Source of the DNA: Diacronema lutheri
Taxonomy: Eukaryota > Haptophyta > Pavlovophyceae > Pavlovales > Pavlovaceae
DNA length: 64,000 bases
Direction of reading: 5' to 3'
NCBI GenBank assembly: GCA_019448385.1
Contig: JAGTXO010000027.1
Span: forward strand, 1 to 64,000
A program made the position numbers and the translations under genes. This document shows positions 12,541-21,193 of the stretch, in pieces. Positions within the stretch are counted from its first letter, which is position 1. The number at the start of each line of letters is the position of its first letter. The notes below the pieces were generated by a model that searched no databases, was not told where the DNA came from, and saw only the letters and a list, made by a program, of their open reading frames with translations.

Positions 12541-13653
12541 ATGGCCGCCTCGCCGCGCGCATCCAACGCGCTGCACTTCGCGCGCTGGCGCGGCGTGGTG
12601 CTGCTCGGCGTGCTGGGCGCGTGGCTCGCGGCGCACCTCGGCGGCCGTCGGCTCGGCCTCGCGCCGACAGCGCCGGCAGAGCCGGTGGCCGACGCCGCGC
12701 GTGCGCGGTCGTGGCGGCGGCCGCGCGGCGCGCCTGGCGCCGCGCCGGATGAGCCGCCCGTGCCGGCCAACTTTTTGCGTGCCGAGCCGACGGCCGAGCG
12801 CGCGCGCGCGCGCTGGCAGCAGACGCTGCGCTGGCGCGCGGACGAGCGCGTGGACGTGATCCTATCCGAGCCGAACGCGGTCTTCTACGCGCTCAAGGCG
12901 CACTACCCGCACTATCTCCACCTGCCAGACAAGGAGGGGCACCTCACCTACTGGGAGCTGCCCGGCCGCCTCAACCTGGGCGCGCTCAAGAAGCTCGGCG
13001 TCGACCCGAGCCGAGGCTATCGGCACTACGTGTGGCACACCGAGTACACGTGGCAGCTCGCCGCGCCCAAGGAAGGCGCGCAGGCCACCGTGCTTTTTGA
13101 TGCCGCCGGCTTTGGTTGGGACCAACTTTCCTTCGAGCTGCTCGAGCTGATCAAGCGAATCGTCTATTTCACAAACCAGGTACGCGCGCTGCGGCGCGCG
13201 CCGCGGCTCGGGCCGGCGCGCGCGCGAGGGAGCGGACTCGCCGGGCGCTTGGCCGGCGCAGGGCGTGCGCGCCGCGCGCGTGCGCGCGCGGCGCAGCGCG
13301 TCGGCGTCACGCGCGCGCGGCGAAGCGTGCTGCCGCGACCGCCGCAGCATTACCCGCACCGCGCTGCACGGATCATCGTGCTCAACACGCCCGCGTGGTA
13401 CGGCGCGCTGCACTCGATGCTCAAGCCCATCATGAGCGACGTGTGCGAGACGAAGCTCGTCTTCCTCTCGCCGCAGCAGGTCGCGGCCGGCGACCTCACG
13501 CGTTGGATCGACGCGGCCAACTTGCCCGCGCAGTACGGCGGCAAGTCGCGGCTGCAGCTGGGCGAGTCGCGCCATGAGAAGGCGATGCGCGCCTTCGTCG
13601 ACAAAGCCAATCGCCGCGCGGGCGTGCGGCCCGTCCAGCCGCTGGCCGTGTGA
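12541..13653 (+). CDS. CRAL-TRIO (Sec14-like) lipid-binding protein
   Basis: Sec14/CRAL-TRIO proteins carry a hydrophobic ligand such as phosphatidylinositol between membranes. Exon 1 is 12541-13179 and exon 2 is 13348-13653, giving 314 residues. The intron (13180-13347, GTACGC to CCGCAG) is 168 bp, a multiple of three, and has no stop in frame. Splicing joins KRIVYFTNQ to HYPHRAARIIVLNTP, which matches the family's core order. Other landmarks are PHYLHLPDKEGHLTYWELPG, ATVLFDAAGFGWDQLS and, near the end, LPAQYGG. Residues 15-33 (WRGVVLLGVLGAWLAAHLG) form one membrane segment, so the protein is probably membrane-anchored or secretory. Confidence in the domain is high; ligand and compartment are not visible. 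Confidence 0.88.
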   Translation: MAASPRASNALHFARWRGVVLLGVLGAWLAAHLGGRRLGLAPTAPAEPVADAARARSWRRPRGAPGAAPDEPPVPANFLRAEPTAERARARWQQTLRWRADERVDVILSEPNAVFYALKAHYPHYLHLPDKEGHLTYWELPGRLNLGALKKLGVDPSRGYRHYVWHTEYTWQLAAPKEGAQATVLFDAAGFGWDQLSFELLELIKRIVYFTNQVRALRRAPRLGPARARGSGLAGRLAGAGRARRARARAAQRVGVTRARRSVLPRPPQHYPHRAARIIVLNTPAWYGALHSMLKPIMSDVCETKLVFLSPQQVAAGDLTRWIDAANLPAQYGGKSRLQLGESRHEKAMRAFVDKANRRAGVRPVQPLAV

Positions 13654-13777
13654 CCTTGGGAATTGGGATGCACCGATCGTAAAGCAGTTGACCTCAATGC
13701 AGTTGACTTCATAAGCAGTTGCACCACACCCGTGCTCACGTTTCCCCTGCAGCATCGCGCTGGAGGCCTGCAGCGCG

Positions 13778-14501
13778 ATGCGGGCGAGAGCCCTCGGCGC
13801 GCTGGTCTTTGTGGCCTGCCTCGCCTCGACCGAGGCGCTGACGTACGATGAGCTGCCTGCTATGCTTAGCGCTGCCTTGGAGACCACACTCGACGCGCTC
13901 ATCGCCAACCCGCCCAACCCAAAGTGGGTCGTGATCGTGCCCGACGACAACCGCGTGATGCAGGTCGTCGCGTCCGGTCAGCAGGACGCGGGCAAGACGG
14001 AGGCGGAGATGTTTGGCCTCTTTGCGGCCGAGGTGCTCAGATATTGCACCAACGGCCTCTTCGCCTTCAAGATGGTGGACGGCACGTACAACACCGTCCA
14101 CACCGATGCACACTGGTCCACCGCCGCGAGCTGCCCGCCGCCGTCGCCCAATTTCCCGCCGGTGTCGGCGGAGGGCATGGGCCTCTTCCTCGGAGATTAC
14201 TCGGTACTCGAATTGGTGCCGGTACGCTGCCCCGCTGCGTGCACGCCCTGCGCCCCGGACGGCGCTTCCCTCCGCCCGTGCGCGTCGACGCGGCGCACGA
14301 GCCTTCGCCGCGCGCCTCGAGCGCGCCGCGGCCGCCGCGCCACGTGCGCCGCGGCACTGCTCAGGCGCCCGCTCAGGCGCCCGCTCGCGTGCGTTCACGC
14401 GGTGTTGCCCTGCACGGCAGACGGCGGACATCACGGCGCTCCAGTTTGACGCGGTCGCCGGTGCGATGCGAGAGCACACGGGGTTGGCCGTCGCGCCCTA
14501 G
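13778..14501 (+). CDS. Small secreted protein of unknown function, two exons
   Basis: Exon 1 is 13778-14221 and exon 2 is 14421-14501, joined over a 199-bp GT-AG intron to give 174 residues. Residues 1-21 (MRARALGALVFVACLASTEA) are a textbook signal peptide, followed by LTYDELPAML. The body has a regular beta-like stretch (NPKWVVIVPDDNRVMQVVASG) and a Pro-rich loop (CPPPSPNFPPV). I recognise no family. It begins 124 bp after the CRAL-TRIO stop on the same strand and converges on the next gene with 62 bp between stops. Confidence 0.62.
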
Positions 14502-14563
14502 GGATGCGTTGCACGGATGTCGCCTTGACCCAGGCGGCAGCAGGATTGCGGCAGTAGATTGCG

Positions 14564-16564
14564 TCAGTAGATTGCGCCTGTAGAGTGCGCGTCCGCGGCC
14601 TCTCTCCTCCCCTCGACCGACGTGCCGGCCAGCGCGCGCGCCCTCGGGCGCCGCCGCCGCAGCAGCACGAAAACAGCGCCTGCGGCCAGCACGCCAGCGA
14701 CGGCGCGCACGCCCTTGACCCCGAGCCGACCATCGCCAGCGAGCACCGCGCTCGACACCGCCACGGCGGCGGGTGCGGTCTCGGCGAGCGCCGTGTAGTC
14801 ATCCGGATCGATGGAGCAGAAGCGGCCGCGCTTGCACTGAAAGCCGCAGCACGCGCACAGGCACGCGCGGCAGTCGCGCCCCGCCGGCGGGCCCTCGTGC
14901 GGCTCGTCAAAGTAGAAGCGGGAAGCGCACTTGTTGCCGCCCCACGTCGTGCAGCGGTGGCGCTTGCACATGCCGCACGAGTAGCGCCACGGGTCGGACG
15001 TCGACGGCGGGCTAGGCGGCAGCGCGGGCGGGTTGGGCGGGCTTAACGGCGCGTTGGGCGGTTGCGGGGGCGGCGTTGGCGGCGGAGGGCTAGGTGGCGG
15101 CGCGGGCGGCGGCGAGCCGGGCGGCGGGCTGGGCGGCGACGCAGGCGGTGGCGGGCTTGGCGGCGGCGTGGGCGGCGGCGGGCTGGGTGGCGGCGCGGGC
15201 GGCGGCGGGCTGGGTGGTAACGCGGGCGGCGGCGGGCTGGGTGGCGGCGCGGGCGGCGGAGGGCTAGGTGGCGGCGCGGGCGGCGGCGGGCTGGGCGGCG
15301 GGGCGGGCGGCGGCGAACTGGGCGCCGGCGCGGGCGGCGGCGGGCTGGGCGGCGGTGCGGGCGGTGGCGGGCTGGGCGGCGGGCTCGGCGGGGGCGGGCT
15401 GGGCGGCGGCGCGGGCGGCGGCGGGCTCGGCGGCGGGCTCGGCGGCGGCGGGCTGGGCGGCGGGGCGGGCGGCGGCGGGCTGGGCGGCGGCGCGGGCGGC
15501 GGCGGGCTGGGCGGTGGTGTGGGCGGCGGCGGGCTGGGCGGCGGCGCGGGCGGCGGCGGGCTGGGCGGCGGGCTGGGCGGATAGGGCGGCGGGGCGGGGC
15601 ACGTGCCATCCGCCTTCGCGAGGAGCAGGTCGGCAAGGAAGATGTTGCGCCCGCCGCCGACGGCGGACGGGTTGGGCGGCTGCGCCTGATTCTCGCTGCC
15701 GCCCTTGTCGTTGTTGCCGTTGGCGCAAAAGAGGTCGCCGTTCTTTTTTGTCGTGCAGCGGATCGTCACGCGGAATCGAGGCGGAAACGCGTTCGTGTTC
15801 TTCCACGTGACGGTGACCGCCGCGTCCGACTGGTGCAAGTCGAGGCATTTGACGTTTGGGTCGCCGCCCTCGCCCGGGTTCTGCACGTTAAGCAGTTGCA
15901 CCGGGTGGAAGCAAATGTCGCCGATCTCGCAAAGTTCCTTGTAGTATGTCGCTGAGTCGGCGGTCACGATGTGCACCTCGAGATACGACCGATCTCGACC
16001 GGTCGTCTGGTACGAGTCGACGAGGCCCGCGGGCACACACAAGACGTCGGTTGTGCGCTGGCCATTGCTCTCCGTCTGCGCGTTGGACGACGCGTCGAGG
16101 TCGGCGAACGTGATCGTGAACGGCTGATAGCTGACGGCCGTCGAGCCCGCCGCGTACAGGCGCATGTCGAACGTCGCCTTCTGGGTGTTTGCCTGGAAGT
16201 TGATTTGCCCAAAGCTGGGCACCGCCGCGCCGATATGATCGGCGCCCTCGCCCCACACGTGCGCGTCGCCGTTCTGGCTGGTGCGGTGCGCCATGTACAC
16301 GTTGGTCGTCTCGTAGATGCCGAGGTCAAACTTGGCGCCGTTCACCGTCAGAATCTGCGGGTACTTCAGCTCGAGGCCGTCCTGCAGCCCCGGGCCGTTC
16401 ACCGCGGGCAGCGCCGCGCTAAAGTCGAGCACGGGCGCCCACGGTGGCCATGCGCAACACGTAGGATCGGTGGCCGACGCGCAGAGCGCGTGCGCGGCGA
16501 GGAGCAGCGCGAAGCGCACCGGCTGCGCGCGCGCGCCGCGCGCGCCCCGAGGGTGCGCGCGCAT
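14564..16564 (-). CDS. Pherophorin-like hydroxyproline-rich membrane protein
   Basis: Single exon, 666 residues. A signal peptide (VRFALLLAAHALCASA) follows an Arg-rich start. About 290 residues of globular ectodomain contain several Cys (for example DLLCVPAG-like and ELCEIGDICFHP segments) and end in GTCPAPPPYPP. A Pro-rich stalk of SPPPPAPPP units covers about 15020-15590. A Cys-rich knob (CGMCKRHRCTTWGGNKC through CRACLCACCGFQCKRG) follows, then a C-terminal membrane helix (GVLAAGAVFVLL) and a basic tail. This order resembles algal cell-wall hydroxyproline-rich glycoproteins, with an added membrane anchor. The opposite-strand Gly-rich ORF is the shadow of the Pro repeat. Confidence 0.8.
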   Translation of the reverse strand: MRAHPRGARGARAQPVRFALLLAAHALCASATDPTCCAWPPWAPVLDFSAALPAVNGPGLQDGLELKYPQILTVNGAKFDLGIYETTNVYMAHRTSQNGDAHVWGEGADHIGAAVPSFGQINFQANTQKATFDMRLYAAGSTAVSYQPFTITFADLDASSNAQTESNGQRTTDVLCVPAGLVDSYQTTGRDRSYLEVHIVTADSATYYKELCEIGDICFHPVQLLNVQNPGEGGDPNVKCLDLHQSDAAVTVTWKNTNAFPPRFRVTIRCTTKKNGDLFCANGNNDKGGSENQAQPPNPSAVGGGRNIFLADLLLAKADGTCPAPPPYPPSPPPSPPPPAPPPSPPPPTPPPSPPPPAPPPSPPPPAPPPSPPPPSPPPSPPPPAPPPSPPPPSPPPSPPPPAPPPSPPPPAPAPSSPPPAPPPSPPPPAPPPSPPPPAPPPSPPPPALPPSPPPPAPPPSPPPPTPPPSPPPPASPPSPPPGSPPPAPPPSPPPPTPPPQPPNAPLSPPNPPALPPSPPSTSDPWRYSCGMCKRHRCTTWGGNKCASRFYFDEPHEGPPAGRDCRACLCACCGFQCKRGRFCSIDPDDYTALAETAPAAVAVSSAVLAGDGRLGVKGVRAVAGVLAAGAVFVLLRRRRPRARALAGTSVEGRREAADAHSTGAIY

Positions 16565-16639
16565 CGAAAAGCGAGCGCCTGCCGGGGGTTTTTGGAGATT
16601 GTAAAATGACAGCGCATGTCACAGCTTGCCGCACGAGTT

Positions 16640-16790
16640 TCAAGCGCGTCGAGCCGGCGTCAAAACGCGTCTCATGCGCCGGCTCGACGCGCTTGAGGTG
16701 GTTGTCAAAACGCGTCTCAAGCGCGTCGACGCGCTTGAGGAGAGGTGGTTGTCAAAACGCGTCTCAAGCGCGTCGAGCCGGCGCATGATC
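16640..16790. repeat. Short direct/inverted repeat cluster with a 24-bp palindrome
   Basis: Three to four imperfect copies of a unit containing ACGCGTCTCAAGCGCGTCGA alternate in direct and inverted orientation. The centre at 16716-16739 is a perfect 24-bp palindrome with GTCGAC in the middle. The cluster sits next to the 3' end of the minus-strand gene. On that strand it can be read as RRLDALETRFDNHL and so may form its last exon. A hairpin in the 3' end is the alternative. Confidence 0.65.
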
Positions 16791-18130
16791 TGCGCGCAGG
16801 CCGCCGCGACGTGGCGCCCGCACGGCGGGCAGGCGCGCCGTGTCAGCCAGGCGCGCGCGGCGCGCCGGCGACGGCGATGGCGGCGCGCGCGGCGCGGCAT
16901 CGCACCTGCACCATCGGGCAGCTCTTGCACTCGCCCGGGCACAGGTCGCACGGCTCGGGATTTGCCTTGTAGAAGTCGACATCCTTGTTGGCGTAGCACG
17001 AGACCGCGAACTTGTGCAGGACGCCGCGCTCCGCCGTGTAGGGCAGCACGACGTACGGGGCGTGTCCGAGCGCGGCAGCCTGCGCGCAGCGGGGCGCGCA
17101 GCGGGGCGCGCGATGCGGTGGGCGTCAGCGCCACCGGGGTGCGCGCCCCTCGCGTCCCGCCGCGACTCGCTCTGGCGGTAGCGCGCGGCTTTTCGGCCTC
17201 GGCGCGTACGCATGCGCGGGCAGCTCGAGCACGCAGCCGTCCGGGTAGGGCTCGCGCGAGCGGCAGCCGAAGAGGACCTTGACGCCATCGGCGGCGGTGA
17301 GCAGCACGTTCTTCCCCTTGCCCTCGCACACGGCGATCTGCACGAGCGGGTACGCGTCGAAGACGCTTTGGATGCCCGCCGTGTCGCGCCCGTCGCGGTC
17401 CGCGTCGATCAGCTCGAGCGCGAGGATGACGCGCGTGTTGCTCTCCTTGATGAGCAGCTGGTACTGCGGGCCAATATCCCAGCCCGCGACCGAGAGCGGC
17501 CCGCCCGCCGTCGCCGCCTCCCACGCATCGACGAGCCAGCTCTTCTTCCAGTTGTCCGCATCGTCCACAAAGGCGAATTCAAAGTCGGGCACGCCATCGT
17601 CGTCCTTGTCGTCCGAGAGCACGATGAGCGAGAATTCGGACTCGCGGCCGGGCGTCGCGAGGAAGGGCCTGAGCAGATAGGGCTCGTCCGCCGGCTGCGC
17701 GCGCGAAGCGCGCGTGCGCGCACGCGTCGGCGCGGCGCGCGCGCGCGCGCCATGGCGCGCCGCGCGGCTCGGCGCGCGCCAACGCGCTCACCTGCAGGAG
17801 CACCTCGGTGACAATCTTGCGGCGGAACTGCGGCTCAGTGCGGTGCACGAGGTCTGCGCGGCTGCCCAGGTCGAGCCTCTGCCGCTTCTTGTCCTCCGCG
17901 CTGTATCCTCGGAAAATGTCCAACCCGATCGCGTTGGTGTAGGCAAGCGCCGTGCCGCCGCCGCCGCCGCCACCGCCGCCACCACCGCCACCGCCGCGCT
18001 CGCCGTCGGCGTCGGCATCGTGCGGGAGCGTAAGGTCCGACACCGGGACGCGCGAGCGTCGCGCCGTCCCCGCGCGCTCGCCCATGGCGTCGAGCGCGTC
18101 CTGCGGGATGGCCGAGCGGTAAGCTGTCCT
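16640..18130 (-). CDS. Multi-exon protein of unknown function, Asp-rich and Cys-containing
   Basis: Three exons are well supported. The first ends at 17792 (RRKIVTEVLLQ) before GTGAGC and joins 17694 (PADEPYLLRPFL) across a 97-bp intron. The second carries LSDDKDDDGVPDFEFAFVDDADNWKKS, which resembles a calcium-binding Asp loop. A third covers about 17070-16880, with a Cys cluster PCDLCPGECKSCPMVQ. The junction into exon 3 is ambiguous: a GT donor after ALPPER or a GC donor after LPAH both keep phase. The protein may end at 16843 or splice on to RRLDALETRF and end at 16640. A poly-Gly run lies near 17955-18000. The 5' start is not resolved, and the family is not recognised. Confidence 0.5.
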
Positions 18131-18189
18131 CCTTCCGCGCGTAGCGGCCAGCGGCGCGTGCGGCCGTCGTGAGATGTTCGACCAGCGGA

Positions 18190-18843
18190 TCACGCCGGCA
18201 GCGGGCCCGACGCTGACGCCGTGACGAGGTTGTCGTCGTGCCGATCCATCGTGCCGTCGCCCGCGCGGCCGGCGACGTGGAGGCGCCGCCCAACAAACGG
18301 CGCGCGCGCGTGGCTCGGCGCAGTCATGTACCGTGCAAAGCACGCGCGAAGGTCCTGCAGGCGCAGGCGCTCGTGCGCGAGCAGGCATGAGAGGAACGCA
18401 CGCGACAGCGGGTCAGCGGCAAGGATACGTACGCGCGCGCGGGACTGCAAATAAACGCCAGTCGTGAGCTCCATGAAGCAGACGGCATCCAGCTGGGCTG
18501 CGGTGGCATTTTGGAGACTGTGAATGCCGTAACCCATGATGGAGGCGTCCGCCGCAAGAGCCCCGTGGCCGGGCGCCGAGCCGCCGATCGGCGCCGCGCG
18601 TCGCTGCGTCGCCAGCCAGCTGCGGGGCGTGGCGTCTCCCGTCCGTTTGCTCGCGTCGAGGAAGTACGGCAGGCCTCGTGCCTTATCGTCGGATGAACCC
18701 CGCACGACGATGCCGGCGATCCTGGCCGTGTTGAGGACCCCCGGCCGCACGCTGCCCGTCACGGCGTCAGGGACGTGCTCGCAGGGCGGGTATGGCCGTG
18801 GAATTCCCAAAGAGTACGTACGTACAACTATACCCATACTCAT
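18190..18843 (-). CDS. Hypothetical protein, possibly 5' exon of the gene downstream
   Basis: ATG at 18843 opens 217 codons to a TGA at 18190, beginning MSMGIVVRTYSLGIP and including a regular stretch AAQLDAVCFMELTTGVYLQ and LSRAFLSCLLAHERLRLQDLRACF. Amino-acid mix is more balanced than in the surrounding shadow frames, so it is probably real. An intron starting near 18229 and ending at GGACAG close to 18130 could join it to the next minus-strand gene, making one protein. I recognise no domain. Confidence 0.45.
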   Translation of the reverse strand: MSMGIVVRTYSLGIPRPYPPCEHVPDAVTGSVRPGVLNTARIAGIVVRGSSDDKARGLPYFLDASKRTGDATPRSWLATQRRAAPIGGSAPGHGALAADASIMGYGIHSLQNATAAQLDAVCFMELTTGVYLQSRARVRILAADPLSRAFLSCLLAHERLRLQDLRACFARYMTAPSHARAPFVGRRLHVAGRAGDGTMDRHDDNLVTASASGPLPA

Positions 18844-18849
18844 GACGCC

Positions 18850-19320
18850 GGGCCGGGCATCCGTTCAGGACGGCGCGCATACCGGCGCGGACAGGCGCCG
18901 CGCCCCCGATGAGTGCGCGTAGCCGGGCGTCGCAACCCGGCACGCCGGACCTCAGCTCGCGATCGACCGATGCGCGACCGGCACACCGCAAGCGCGAAGC
19001 GCGTGCGGCTGCGCAGTGAGGGTATCGGTGGCGCTGGCGGCTCGACAGCGCGCCCCACCGGCGACGCGCTCCGCGCGCTCGGCGTGACCAAGGCGCTCGT
19101 CGCAATCGTCTCCGGCCACTGGTCGCGCGCGCTCCGCCGGCCGGCGGGCGCGCACACCGCCGGCGCGCACGGCGGCACGGAGGCGCGACGGGTACGCACC
19201 TCGCAGGCGCGGACGGGGCGGCCGGGCGGCCTGCTGGTTCCATGCGTGCTCGTCTCCTCGATCTGCTCTTGCCCTCCGCATCGCCGCGCCGTCCGCCGCC
19301 GGCGGTGGGGCGGTGCGCCC

Positions 19321-19353
<33 letters not shown>

Positions 19354-19655
19354 CCCCCCGCATCCCCTCTTCCCTCCCCCCCACGCGCGACACGGCAGTT
19401 AGCGTCGCGCGGCCGCCATTCGATTCGGTCGCGGCGCTGCACCGGCCCGATGCCATGCGCGCCGTGCGCGCGTCCTGCCGGCGGGCCACCCGACCTGCAC
19501 GCGCCGTCCGGCTTCGAGACGACGAGGGCGAGCTCATCGCGGCGCATCGCCGATGAGGCAATCGCCCGCCGCCCGCCGATGCGCGCCGCTCCGCGCCGCC
19601 TCACAGCCGATCCACTTTGACCCTTGGCCCCGCCACTCGACCCTCGAGAGCTGCG

Positions 19656-19720
<65 letters not shown>

Positions 19721-19931
19721 ACACAGCCGACGCGCGCCGCTTCACAGCCGATGCGCACGTCGGCTGCCCCCCCCCCCCTCCCCCTCCTCCTCGCGCGACG
19801 CTCGCCCCTGGCCGCGCTGACTCGTGCGATGCGACGCGCGCGCCCGCCATCGCCGCGCGTTGGTGGCCCGGTCTGCGCTGGCTCGTGCGACCCGGCGCGC
19901 GCGCCCGCCGTTGCCGCGCGCCGTATTGCAG
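18850..19931. other. Non-coding, homopolymer-rich interval
   Basis: No convincing gene is visible. Two long C runs lie on the plus strand: 30 C at 19323-19352 and 51 C at 19656-19706, the second followed by ten AC dinucleotides to about 19725. A pyrimidine-rich stretch ending CACGGCAG near 19398 looks like a splice acceptor. A second acceptor-like ATTGCAG at 19925-19931 directly precedes the urea-transporter-like exon. The whole interval therefore resembles intron sequence for a plus-strand transcript. Confidence 0.5.
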
Positions 19932-20479
19932 GCACCGTCTTCATGGACCAGAGCTACTGGCAGTCGGCGATCGCGGCCAAGCCGTCCTCGTCGCACAAGG
20001 GCTACATGCTCGGTGGCCTCGTCTGGTTCACCATCCCATTCGCGCTCGCCACGTCGCTCGGCCTCGCGCTACGCCTCTCGCGCTACGTCATCTTCGCGCC
20101 TTCTCCTTTCGGTTGGCAGTACACGCTGCTCGCCAAGGGCGGCAGGCTGCAGCGCTGCGGCGCGGTGCTCGCGCAGAACCCGCGCCTGCCCGTGGCAAAG
20201 GGCGGCACGCGCACGGTGCACGCGCTTGTCATCTGCCCGGCGTGCAACGGCGGCAAGAAGCCCGTGCACCGCGACTACAACGAACATCTTCTACGACGTG
20301 CACGACATTGCGGCGCACGCGGCGGGGCGCGACACCACGTCGACGCCTGAGCGCTTTGCCCTCGTGCTCGCCTGGTGGGCGCGCGGCGAGGTGTGGGAGC
20401 ACGAGGAGCGCGTGGTGCACGGCGAGGGCGACGACTGCGACGACGACTGCGAGGGCGACGACGGCGACGACGGCGAGGG

Positions 20480-20516
<37 letters not shown>

Positions 20517-20780
20517 GGCAGCGGAGACGACGGCGGCGACGGCGGCGGCGACGGCGACGACAGCGACGACGACGGCGGCGGCGGCAATGGCGACGGCGAC
20601 GGCGGCGGGCGCGGCGGCGGCGGCGGGCGCGGCGACGGCGGCGGGCGCGGCGGCGGCGGCGGGCGCGGCGACGGCGGCGGGCGCGGCGGCGGCGCTCGCG
20701 CCCGCATCCCCGCCCGCAGGGCTGCCGGCGCCGGTGCCGGCGGTGGCAGCGCGCGCGGGCCGAAGCGCGGCCGGCGTTGA
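19932..20780 (+). pseudogene. DUR3-type urea/sodium symporter exon fragment joined to low-complexity ORF
   Basis: Immediately after an acceptor-like GCAG, about 45 codons match a conserved helix pair of the DUR3 branch of sodium:solute symporters: [18 protein letters not shown], then [24 protein letters not shown]. No other DUR3 segment appears nearby, although the full family protein exceeds 600 residues. The frame then runs into unrelated sequence ([37 protein letters not shown]). Protein-like sequence seems to change frame near 20280 ([35 protein letters not shown]). It ends in GDGD and RGGGG repeats with a stop at 20780. Best read as a chimeric or decayed locus; an intact gene with unsolved exons is less likely. 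Confidence 0.5.
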
Positions 20781-21193
20781 CGCACGGCCGAGCCGCGCAG
20801 CGGTCTGCGGGCCTGCCCAGGTCGCGCGCGGCTGACGACGCGTGACGCGCGCGGCGCGCCCGCGCACGCCGCCGCCCACGGCCGAGCGCGCAGCAGCAGC
20901 CGGCCCGTTTTGCCACCGCCGTTCGGATCACGGACGCTCGCTACGGCTCGTCGGCGCGCATCATCTGCGCCGGCGGCTACGGCGCCGTCCGCTCCGGCCT
21001 CGTCTCGAGCCGCCTGCCCACTGCTCGCCGCCCGCACGCCGCCGCAGCACCGCTGCGCGTCATGCTCTCGCGCTCAGCAGTCGAAGGGCTCCCTCTCAAG
21101 GACCCCCCTCCGAATGTCTCGCGCTGCACATGGGCCGTCTCCTTGGCGCTCTATACTCAAATACACAGAGTGCATCACAGGCGCACACGTTCA

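Noticed and set aside
15033-15584. Plus-strand Gly-rich ORF
   Set aside because: It is the antisense of the Pro-rich stalk of the minus-strand wall-type protein, whose flanking Cys-rich domains and membrane helix are convincing.
19553-19930. Poly-Pro/HTHTHT extension upstream of the urea-transporter-like exon
   Set aside because: It is translation of the C run and AC repeat. An acceptor at 19931 marks where the protein-like sequence begins.
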